Assembly: GCA_947627835.1 (NCBI GenBank) | Contig: CANQXM010000023.1 | Coordinates: 1-14,353, forward strand | Reading direction: 5' to 3' | Length of the DNA stretch: 14,353 nucleotides | Source of the DNA: an uncultured Bacilli bacterium | GTDB lineage: Bacteria; Bacillota_I; Bacilli_A; RF39; UBA660 | Shown: piece by piece, positions 5,846-11,829 of the stretch | How positions within the stretch are numbered: the first letter of the stretch is position 1 | Layout of the letters: each line of letters opens with the position of its first letter | Translations under genes and position numbers: made by a program | The notes under the pieces: generated by a model | The model's input: only the letters and a program-made list of their open reading frames with translations | Database searches by the model: none | Told to the model about the DNA's origin: nothing

Positions 5846-6460
5846 ATGAAAAACCAAATAATTTTATATTTAGTAGATGATCGAATTAATAGTTATCAAC
5901 AAAAAGAAAAGAAATTACTAGAATATCAATTACCCAAAAAAATAATTAAAAATGGAAAAATAACGCATCATCCTAAATTTATCAAAGAATTTAATAAATT
6001 TTTAAAGCAAAATAAAATAATTCATAAATTTCAAAGGAATATCATTTGGTGTATCATTCCACCAAACTTTGAACAGACAGATGTAGAACTAATGAGAAAT
6101 ATTTTTGAGGACTTTCCAATTGATGATATAAAATTTATCAAAGAGACAAACTTATATCAATTAAAAAAAAGAACGCTGTGGATAAATAAAAATGAAACCT
6201 ATGCCTTCTTAACCATTTTAAAAAAGAATCAGTTTGAAACCTATTTATGGGATCAAACTTATTTATTAAATATCATAGAATATATAAATAAAATTTTAGC
6301 AATGAATAAATCAATTAAAAGAATCATCTTAATTGGAACAGATCCCAATATTCCGGCTTATGTATGCCAATTACAAAAGCAAACAAATAAAATAGTCCTC
6401 TATTATGAGGACCACAAAAATTACTTAATTAACAAATTAATACGACACAATTTATCATAA
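5846..6460 (+). CDS. Diverged MreB/Mbl-like actin-fold protein, probably without nucleotide binding
   Basis: This 204-aa protein has no direct assignment I am sure of, but it aligns along its length with pieces of MreB/Mbl in the right order. Residues 33-51 (IIKNGKITHHPKFIKEFNK) match MreB RPMKDGVIADYETTATMMK. Residues 66-78 (IIWCIIPPNFEQT) match VMVCVPSGITAVE, followed by a matching helix and IKFIKE for YPIEEP. Residues 158-176 (KRIILIGTDPNIPAYVCQL) match DRGIVLTGGGALLRNLDKV. The phosphate and adenosine loops are gone: DLGT is VDDR, DIGGGTTE is INKNETYA and LTGGG is LIGTD. MreB is about 335 aa, so a large middle part is missing. Following spoIID-spoIIQ fits the place of mbl in spore formers. 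It starts one base after the spoIIQ stop, suggesting coupling. The actin link is inferred from pattern and context. Confidence 0.6.
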   Translation: MKNQIILYLVDDRINSYQQKEKKLLEYQLPKKIIKNGKITHHPKFIKEFNKFLKQNKIIHKFQRNIIWCIIPPNFEQTDVELMRNIFEDFPIDDIKFIKETNLYQLKKRTLWINKNETYAFLTILKKNQFETYLWDQTYLLNIIEYINKILAMNKSIKRIILIGTDPNIPAYVCQLQKQTNKIVLYYEDHKNYLINKLIRHNLS

Positions 6461-6474
6461 ATTGTGGTTTTTTT
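6446..6474 (+). terminator. Terminator ending the spo cluster
   Basis: A 9-bp stem (CACAATTTA 6446-6454 with TAAATTGTG 6458-6466), a 3-base loop and a T-run to 6474. It contains the stop codon of the MreB-like gene and separates the spo cluster from the agr regulators. Confidence 0.85.
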
Positions 6475-6483
6475 ATATTTTTA

Positions 6484-6492
6484 TGATATAAT
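6484..6492 (+). promoter_or_regulatory. Extended -10 promoter of the agr two-component genes
   Basis: TGATATAAT, an extended -10 with perfect TATAAT (6487-6492). No good -35 is present at 17 bp, because the terminator T-tract occupies that place. Transcription would start near 6499. Confidence 0.55.
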
Positions 6493-6532
6493 TACTATTA
6501 GCAAACATAAGTTAGAAGGGTGATGTTCCAAA

Positions 6533-7246
6533 GTGACAAGTTTTATTGTAATAGAAGATGACAAAAAAACACAGGAAACAATCAAAGAAGTATTAAGACG
6601 CGTGGTGATCAGCAAAGATCATAATATCAACATAAAATATTATACCAAATATTCAAAAGAATTGCGAGAGATAATTAATGATACTTCACACAGAAAAGTA
6701 TATATCATGGATATTGAACTAGAAACAAAGACAAGTGGCATTGATATTGCTAAGATGATTCGAGAAATTGATTGGGAAAGTGAAATTATATTTATCACAA
6801 GCCACGATAAAATGTTTGAGACAGTTTATAGAAGCATCTACGAAGTATTCGATTTTATTGAAAAATTCTACAACATGGAAGATCGATTAGAAAAAGATAT
6901 TGAATTAATTTTTAAAAAGAATTTTGATAATAAAATGCTTACTGTTAGCAATCGAAATGTCGACTTACAAATCTTTTATCGTTCCATTACATATATAACA
7001 AGAGATAAAGAAGAAAGAAAAGTAATTATTCATACAGACAGCAACATATTTAAACTAAACATGAATTTATCGGATATATCTCAACTACTAGACGATCGTT
7101 TTATTCAAAGTCATCGAAGCTGCATTGTAAATCGTCAGCGAGTTCATGAATGGAATTGGCCGAAAAGCTATTTCATATTAGATACGGGTGAAAAAGTCGA
7201 TTACTTATCTAAAAAGTTTAAAAAGGAAGTTGAAAAAGTATGTTAG
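6533..7246 (+). CDS. agrA: LytTR-family response regulator, AgrA-like
   Basis: This 237-aa cytoplasmic transcription factor pairs an N-terminal receiver (about 1-125) with a C-terminal LytTR DNA-binding domain (about 134-235). The receiver shows the acidic pair Asp9/Asp10, the phospho-acceptor Asp60 in VYIMDIEL, Ser90 and Lys111. LytTR signatures are VDLQIFYRSITYITRDKEE and FIQSHRSCIVNRQRVHEW. AgrA-type regulators activate the agrBD promoter and effector genes as direct-repeat-bound dimers. Start GTG 6533 follows AGAAGGG (6514-6520) at a rather long 12-base distance. The ATG at 6523 is out of frame and stops early. It overlaps the kinase gene by 7 bases and so forms one operon with it. Being next to agrB, agrD and an AgrC-like kinase makes the role clear. 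Confidence 0.93.
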   Translation: MTSFIVIEDDKKTQETIKEVLRRVVISKDHNINIKYYTKYSKELREIINDTSHRKVYIMDIELETKTSGIDIAKMIREIDWESEIIFITSHDKMFETVYRSIYEVFDFIEKFYNMEDRLEKDIELIFKKNFDNKMLTVSNRNVDLQIFYRSITYITRDKEERKVIIHTDSNIFKLNMNLSDISQLLDDRFIQSHRSCIVNRQRVHEWNWPKSYFILDTGEKVDYLSKKFKKEVEKVC

Positions 7247-8517
7247 ATACAATATATTGCTTTATTGCAGGATGCATGATTCAAGGAATTTTGATTTACG
7301 GATACAGAAAAATATCAAATTTTCAAAATACATATAATAAAAAAAGAATATTGATTATAATCCCATTTGCTTTAATAATGGCAGTACTAAATTATTATAA
7401 TTTATCATCAGTTCATACGATTTGTTCTATTTTTTTCTACTATATAGATTATGCATTTATATATCGTCAAAACAAAAACAAAGTATTATTTTATGGGACG
7501 GTTCTTTGGTTAATGACTGCACTCGTAGATATGATAACAATGTTTACGCTATCCATTACTTCCATAATAGAGCTTTTTTCCTCAAATTTGATGATACTTC
7601 GCGTAGTAGACACAATGGCAATTTGCCTAATCATGTATGCAATTTATAATATAAAAAGTTTAAATCAGAATTTGTCAAAAGTTTACGATAAGATAAAAAA
7701 AATTAAATTTCCATACTTTAAAATTTTTTTAATTATAGCAGTAATAACATCATTAGGATTAACATTCTTTGCAATAATGCAACAAAAAGGTTTTAGTGAT
7801 ATAAAAAATATTTTTTATGTTTTAGTAGCCTGTGTATCAATACTAGCTTACTCTTATGCTACAATACTATATAGAAACTATGTATTAAGCGAAACAAAAG
7901 AATATCTAATTAAAAATAATGAATTTTATATCAAAATGATTAACGATTATAGAGTACTTAAGCACAATATAATTCATCAATTAAATGGCATAAAAAGCGT
8001 ATCAAATAAAAAAGCCACAAATTTAATAAATGATTTAATAGAACATTATAATGAAAATACGATTCACACCCAATATCTAAAAAATATGCCAACCGGAATA
8101 AGTGGAATAATATATGAAAAAATATATAATTATAATCAAACAGAACTACAATTAAGTATTGATAATCATATAGAGAGTTCTGTATTTGATAACTTGACAC
8201 CTAGAAGTTATAACTTACTTTGTGAAGCCTTAGGAGTCTTACTTGATAATTCGCTAGAAGCATGTATGAAAACAACGAAAAAAACTTTATTAATTGATAT
8301 GAATGAAACCGAAAATTCCTATAGTATAAAAATCATTAATACTTTTAATGAAACATTAGATTTAGATAAACTTGGAACAGCAAAATATACGACACATAAA
8401 TCTGGTCATGGAATAGGTTTATTTTCATTAATTGGTCGAAAAAAGATAAAAATCAAAACATCCATCATTAATGATTTATTTTTAAACGAAATTACAATTT
8501 TAAAAACAACCAATTAA
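7240..8517 (+). CDS. agrC: GHKL sensor histidine kinase, AgrC-like
   Basis: This 425-aa membrane kinase is the probable receptor of the cyclic peptide from the facing agrBD genes. About six to seven hydrophobic segments fill residues 1-215, the usual AgrC sensor. A dimerization helix carries the presumed phospho-accepting His242 in VLKHNIIHQLNGI. The ATPase domain shows the N-box LGVLLDNSLEACMKT (Asn337) and the glycine box SGHGIGLFSL (388-397). The family form around the His is RHDYxN; here it is KHNIIH, so the residue after the His is Asn rather than Asp. Such variants occur in GHKL kinases and the ATPase boxes are intact. Length agrees with AgrC. It overlaps agrA by 7 bases; its stop at 8515 lies at the base of the shared terminator. 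Confidence 0.92.
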   Translation: MLDTIYCFIAGCMIQGILIYGYRKISNFQNTYNKKRILIIIPFALIMAVLNYYNLSSVHTICSIFFYYIDYAFIYRQNKNKVLFYGTVLWLMTALVDMITMFTLSITSIIELFSSNLMILRVVDTMAICLIMYAIYNIKSLNQNLSKVYDKIKKIKFPYFKIFLIIAVITSLGLTFFAIMQQKGFSDIKNIFYVLVACVSILAYSYATILYRNYVLSETKEYLIKNNEFYIKMINDYRVLKHNIIHQLNGIKSVSNKKATNLINDLIEHYNENTIHTQYLKNMPTGISGIIYEKIYNYNQTELQLSIDNHIESSVFDNLTPRSYNLLCEALGVLLDNSLEACMKTTKKTLLIDMNETENSYSIKIINTFNETLDLDKLGTAKYTTHKSGHGIGLFSLIGRKKIKIKTSIINDLFLNEITILKTTN

Positions 8518-8539
8518 AAAAGATCAAAAGATCTTTTTT
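8516..8539. terminator. Bidirectional terminator between agrC and agrD
   Basis: AAAAAAGATC (8516-8525), loop AAAA, GATCTTTTTT (8530-8539): a perfect 10-bp inverted repeat with A-tract on one side and T-tract on the other, working in both directions. Both flanking stop codons (agrC 8515-8517, agrD 8538-8540) overlap it. Confidence 0.9.
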
Positions 8540-8654
8540 ATAACATTTCTTCTGGACATACAGGTTCGTCAAAGAAGAAACCAATACATTTCATACTTCC
8601 TTCTTTAGCGACTTTAGTAGCAGCGTTTGATAAAACATTAGCAATAAGATTCAC
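8538..8654 (-). CDS. agrD: AgrD autoinducing peptide precursor
   Basis: The 38-codon gene starts with GTG (8654-8652) 5 bases after a strong AAAGGAGGG (8668-8660). The product begins MNLIANVLSNAATKVAKE, an amphipathic N-terminal helix as in AgrD. It continues GSMKCIGFFFDEPVCPEEML. The last part aligns with the conserved AgrD tail: DEPVCPEEM here against DEVEVPKEL in Staphylococcus aureus. AgrB would cut before that tail and close a thiolactone between Cys23 and the new C-terminus. The ring is then CIGFF or CIGFFF; homology does not settle which. Cys33 lies in the discarded tail. Placement just downstream of agrB, 38 bases away, completes the agrBD pair. Confidence 0.9.
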   Translation of the reverse strand: MNLIANVLSNAATKVAKEGSMKCIGFFFDEPVCPEEML

Positions 8655-8692
8655 AATAACCCTCCTTTCATTTTGAATTGTTCAAATTTATA

Positions 8693-9307
8693 TTAAAAAT
8701 TTAAACCATGTTTTTGATAATACAACTTGTAATTTTCAAATGGTGTCCGTGTTAACTTATAAGTTAAAGGATTAATACAACAGATTTGAATAATTATGCT
8801 GTAACAAATTGCATTAGAAATTTTTACATCTTTAATGAAAAATAGAAAAATCAAATAAAGTAGAAGAACAATAATTGCTTTGCACTTCTGCTTTTTTCGC
8901 ATTTGTTCATGAATCAAGGGACGAGCTGGAGTATCTGCTGGAGCCCATAATCCAAAGGAAATAAGCCCACAAAGCCAAATTATTACTTCTAAAAAATAAG
9001 GAATGGAAAAAAATTTGATTAAACTACAACCAATCACATAAATGGGAATAGTAGTCATCCAACATGCTAAAGTTGTTTTCGCGTGCAATCCATAAGTGTA
9101 ACGCTTTGTAATCCCATGAATAATAAGTAACAAAAAATATTCATATAACATATCGAAAATAAGAAATAAAAAAAATAGAAAAATAAATTTTGTTAACATA
9201 TTATAGATGGCTTCTAATCCATAATATAATTGTTTCGTTTTTAATTCGTCACATTTTTCATGATTTGTAATAAACTGATAACAATAATTAATAAAAAACT
9301 GTTTCAC
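8693..9307 (-). CDS. agrB: AgrB accessory gene regulator peptidase
   Basis: AgrB is the membrane cysteine endopeptidase that cleaves the AgrD tail and forms the thiolactone. The 204-aa product has a cytoplasmic N-terminal part, then several membrane helices (about 38-64, 83-105, 107-122, 145-160, 167-182). The catalytic pair is His75 and Cys82 in RYTYGLHAKTTLACW, the same 7-residue spacing as His77/Cys84 of S. aureus. A second family motif, APADTPARPL, follows around 122-131. Start GTG 9307 has GAGAGG (9315-9320) 7 bases upstream. It precedes agrD on the same strand and opens away from the csp gene. All family landmarks are present, so it should be active. Confidence 0.95.
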   Translation of the reverse strand: MKQFFINYCYQFITNHEKCDELKTKQLYYGLEAIYNMLTKFIFLFFLFLIFDMLYEYFLLLIIHGITKRYTYGLHAKTTLACWMTTIPIYVIGCSLIKFFSIPYFLEVIIWLCGLISFGLWAPADTPARPLIHEQMRKKQKCKAIIVLLLYLIFLFFIKDVKISNAICYSIIIQICCINPLTYKLTRTPFENYKLYYQKHGLNF

Positions 9308-9626
9308 ACAAAAACCTCTCTATAGCACAAGAACATTATATAGGCCTTTCAAAGCATAAAAATAAATGAATTCCTCAATAAAGCAATTTTTCAAGTGAAA
9401 AGCAAATTTGAATTTTTCAAAAAATGAAAAATAGCCTTTCAAACATATTTCAAAGAATTTAAGACAAAGTAATAAATGTAAGACGAAAAAATAAGGTAAT
9501 GTAGTTTTGTCGTGAGTTGATAAAAGAAAAGGTAAAAACTTTGTCGAAGGCTTTTTATTGAAGAACAGCAAAAACTCATGATAAAGTAGTTTCAGCAGTA
9601 AATAGAGTAAGAAGGAGAGGTGTAAA
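9308..9626. promoter_or_regulatory. Divergent agrB/csp control region with TTGAAA cluster
   Basis: No gene is seen in these 319 bases. For agrB (- strand) a perfect TATAAT lies at 9340-9335 with no recognizable -35, as expected for an activator-dependent promoter. Upstream of it, five TTGAAA motifs read in the agrB direction, with their G opposite 9350, 9392, 9418, 9440 and 9451; two neighbouring pairs are 11 and 22 bp apart. A 10-base copy TTTGAAAGGC occurs twice, 90 bp apart. Palindromes lie at 9408-9420 (TTGAATTTTTCAA) and 9388-9401 (TTTTCAAGTGAAAA). For csp, the only weak candidate is TTGAAG (9558-9563) with GATAAA (9580-9585). Confidence 0.45.
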
Positions 9627-9845
9627 GTGTTGCGCGGAAAAGTAAAATGGTTCAATAATGTTAAGGGCTATGGATTTATTCAATATGATGATTTAGAAGA
9701 TATTTTTGTACATTATTCAGCTATTATTAAAGATGGATATAAAACGTTAAAAGAAGGCGAACTTGTTGATTTCAAATTAATAGAAACATCTAAAGGATTA
9801 CAAGCCGTCGATGTAACGGAAGTGGAAATGACTACTGTGGAATAA
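9627..9845 (+). CDS. Cold-shock domain protein, CspA family
   Basis: A 72-aa single cold-shock domain that binds single-stranded RNA and DNA and melts RNA structure. The start reads LRGKVKWFNNVKGYGFIQYDD, with RNP1 KGYGFIQ; DIFVHYSAI is RNP2, and the closing VDFKLIETSKGLQAVDVT is normal. In RNP1 the usual F/Y pattern is kept; RNP2 has Tyr where many have Phe. GTG 9627 is chosen over TTG 9630 because of its spacing from AAGGAGAGG (9612-9620). The acidic C-terminal tail ends EVEMTTVE. The gene stands alone with its own terminator. Confidence 0.95.
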   Translation: MLRGKVKWFNNVKGYGFIQYDDLEDIFVHYSAIIKDGYKTLKEGELVDFKLIETSKGLQAVDVTEVEMTTVE

Positions 9846-9858
9846 CGGTAGTTTTTTT
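9831..9858 (+). terminator. Terminator of the csp gene
   Basis: ACTACTG (9831-9837) pairs with CGGTAGT (9846-9852, one G-U pair) and is followed by a run of seven T. The csp stop codon is in the loop. Confidence 0.75.
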
Positions 9859-9868
9859 CTTATGACTT

Positions 9869-9877
9869 TGATATAAT
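9869..9877 (+). promoter_or_regulatory. Extended -10 promoter of hpf
   Basis: TGATATAAT with no clear -35. The start near 9884 coincides with the ribosome binding site AGGAAGGTGA, so the leader is minimal. Confidence 0.6.
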
Positions 9878-9897
9878 ACAACTAGGAAGGTGAGAAT

Positions 9898-10431
9898 ATG
9901 AAAGTAAATATTAGGGGAGACAAAGTAGTCGTTACAGAAGCCATTAAAAGTCAAATTATGGAGAAATTAAAAAAATTAGACGTATACTTTGAAAATCCTG
10001 ATGACATAACTGCCCACGCTTTAATTCATGTAAAAGGGTTAAATCAAACAATAGAAGTAACAGTTCCAACAAAAAGATACACATTAAGAGCAGAAGAAAC
10101 CCAAGAAGATCTTTATGCAGCAATCAATTTAGTAACAGATAAATTAGAAAGACAAATTAGAAAAAATAAAACCAGATTAAATCGCAAATACAAGAATAGT
10201 GAAAAGAATGACATTTTAACAAACTTTACGGTTGCAGATGAAGAAGAAAATGACTCAAAAATCGTCAAACGAAAAGAAATTGACATGAAACCAATGGATG
10301 AAGAAGAAGCTATTTTACAAATGGAACTTCTTGGACATGATTTCTTTATTTTTAAAAACGAGCCAGAAGCTTGTGTATCCGTACTATATAAAAGAAAAGA
10401 TGGAATGTACGGAATTATAAATGTAAAATAA
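9898..10431 (+). CDS. hpf: Ribosome hibernation promoting factor, long form
   Basis: Long HPF joins two 70S ribosomes into inactive 100S dimers in stationary phase or stress. The 177-aa product has the N-terminal ribosome-binding domain (about 1-97: MKVNIRGDKVVVTEAIKSQI, then EEVTQEDLY-type DLYAAINLVTDKLERQIRKNKTR). A charged linker (98-120) follows. The C-terminal dimerization domain is about 122-177 (IVKRKEIDMKPMDEEEAILQ, then GHDFFIF, then YKRKDGMYGIINVK). Length and both domains are typical of Bacillota. RBS AGGAAGG (9884-9890) precedes ATG 9898. In many Gram-positives hpf lies directly upstream of secA; here one extra gene separates them. No clear terminator follows. Confidence 0.96.
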   Translation: MKVNIRGDKVVVTEAIKSQIMEKLKKLDVYFENPDDITAHALIHVKGLNQTIEVTVPTKRYTLRAEETQEDLYAAINLVTDKLERQIRKNKTRLNRKYKNSEKNDILTNFTVADEEENDSKIVKRKEIDMKPMDEEEAILQMELLGHDFFIFKNEPEACVSVLYKRKDGMYGIINVK

Positions 10432-10451
10432 AAAAGTCCATTTATTACTAA

Positions 10452-10480
10452 TTGACAACGACTTAGATTAATGCTAATAT
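10452..10480 (+). promoter_or_regulatory. Promoter of the HEMSH-protein gene
   Basis: TTGACA (10452-10457), 17-bp spacer, TAATAT (10475-10480) with extended -10 TG (10472-10473). This shows the gene is transcribed separately from hpf. Confidence 0.75.
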
Positions 10481-10510
10481 ATCTTCGCCAAAAAGGAGAT
10501 CCTAACTTAT

Positions 10511-11686
10511 ATGATAAAAGAATATCAAATGATATCCAAAAATCGTTATATATACGAAACATATACTGGCGATATATACGTTTTAGATGAAAAAGTACCT
10601 TTTACTTTTGGGAAAGGTAAAGAACAAAAATACTATGATAAATTAATTGCATATCTAGAAACTCATAAGATATATAAAGTCCATGGATATAACAGAATTC
10701 CAAAGTCTATCATGAAAAAAGATTCCCATAATGTAAGAAACTTCATGATAGGATTTATAACCGGTTTAAGTGTTTTAATTGCAGGACCGATTTTAAAACA
10801 ATATTTTAAAAATTATCAAGCAAATCAAGAATTAAAAACACTAGAAAAAAATATAACTACAATAGGGGATACTGAAATTAATGAACTCTTACTGCAAATA
10901 AAAGAAGTCATTAAAAAACAAGGATTGGCAGATGAAATTTATGATGAAGTAATTTTTGAAAATCTCTTTCGTAATTTTTCATCCAATCAAGAAGCATTCC
11001 TATACTATATAAAAAATAGTATTAACCAAAATGAATCTTTAACGCAATCAGAAAAAACAGAATTAATAAAAGAATATGAAAGAATGATTCAAAAATATGG
11101 AAATTACTATAATGGATTATCTATCTTGAATGCTTTAATTCAATTAGAAAATGCTCCTGTATCACATGATTTTGAAAAGGCTATAGAAACGTATCAAATG
11201 CCAAATGACAAAAATACACTTTATAATAGTTCAAATAATTCAGAGGCAATAGAAGCATTGCATCATGAAATGAGCCATCTAGAAGATAAAAATTTAAAAT
11301 CTGATCATATTGTTTTCTATCGAGAAGCAAAAGCAACTCTTTTAAGTAAAGCTGGATCTTCTGATGCGTTGCTAGTAATAGAAACGCTTTGCAAGATTGC
11401 TGGTAAAGAAAGCATTTTACCTGGACTTATCAATCGCAATTATGACCTCATATGGGAAAATGTTAAAAATAGCGTTAACGCACAGGAAAGTGGAAAGGTA
11501 GATTTACTACAGGGAATGCTTGAACACATGAACGTTGCAGATGTCTATAATGTAGAAAAATACCAAGAAATATATAAAGTTTTAAATGAATTATATAAAA
11601 GTAAATATGGATATGATATTTTTAGTAGTCAACCAGAAAAAGAACATGCCTTAATTCGAAAAATACCAGATCAAACCGAAATATGA
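10511..11686 (+). CDS. Membrane-anchored protein with HExxH motif, possible zinc metallopeptidase
   Basis: I do not recognise this 391-aa protein as a named family. About 75 residues with a basic end (YIYETYTGDIYVLDEKVPF and on) precede one membrane helix (about 76-94: FMIGFITGLSVLIAGPIL). About 295 mostly helical residues follow, and by the positive-inside rule these are external. At 252-256 the sequence reads HEMSH, preceded by LH, with a possible third zinc ligand Glu272 in FYREAKATL. HExxH plus a downstream Glu in a helix is the gluzincin arrangement. No signal cleavage site is seen. RBS AAGGAG (10493-10498) is 12 bases from ATG 10511, rather far; an in-frame ATG six codons later is further still. 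It has its own promoter and terminator, so the hpf and secA neighbours do not imply a role. HExxH also occurs by chance, so the peptidase call is tentative. Confidence 0.65.
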   Translation: MIKEYQMISKNRYIYETYTGDIYVLDEKVPFTFGKGKEQKYYDKLIAYLETHKIYKVHGYNRIPKSIMKKDSHNVRNFMIGFITGLSVLIAGPILKQYFKNYQANQELKTLEKNITTIGDTEINELLLQIKEVIKKQGLADEIYDEVIFENLFRNFSSNQEAFLYYIKNSINQNESLTQSEKTELIKEYERMIQKYGNYYNGLSILNALIQLENAPVSHDFEKAIETYQMPNDKNTLYNSSNNSEAIEALHHEMSHLEDKNLKSDHIVFYREAKATLLSKAGSSDALLVIETLCKIAGKESILPGLINRNYDLIWENVKNSVNAQESGKVDLLQGMLEHMNVADVYNVEKYQEIYKVLNELYKSKYGYDIFSSQPEKEHALIRKIPDQTEI

Positions 11687-11713
11687 AAATTGCTTAAATA
11701 AAAGCAATTTTTT
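11686..11713 (+). terminator. Terminator after the HEMSH-protein gene
   Basis: AAAATTGCTT (11686-11695) pairs perfectly with AAGCAATTTT (11702-11711) around a 6-base loop, with T residues to 11713. It begins at the last base of the stop codon. Confidence 0.85.
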
Positions 11714-11723
11714 CATTTGAACC

Positions 11724-11806
11724 TTTTCATTCACTAGAAAATGCGATAAAATAGCCTAGTAACCAAGAAAGATAAAGTATTCTTTTTAATGAGTTTATGA
11801 TAAAAT
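11724..11806 (+). promoter_or_regulatory. Probable tandem promoters of secA
   Basis: Two -10-like elements precede secA: TAAAAT at 11747-11752 with TTTTCA (11724-11729) 17 bp upstream, and TAAAAT at 11801-11806 with extended -10 TG (11798-11799) but a poor -35. The second is closer, leaving a leader of about 18 nt. Neither is strong, so the assignment is tentative. Confidence 0.4.
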
Positions 11807-11829
11807 ACTACTAATGGAGGGTAATATAT

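Noticed and set aside
7422..7649. 75-codon + strand frame inside the AgrC-like gene
   Set aside because: Fully inside a well-supported coding region in another frame, with no RBS.
8900..9000. Possible missing metal or Cys motif in AgrB suggesting inactivity
   Set aside because: The catalytic His and Cys are both present at the normal spacing, at residues 75 and 82.
9320..9655. 111-codon - strand frame in the agrB/csp intergenic region
   Set aside because: Low-complexity Leu/Phe translation of A-rich DNA, no RBS, and it overlaps the csp start and agrB promoter.
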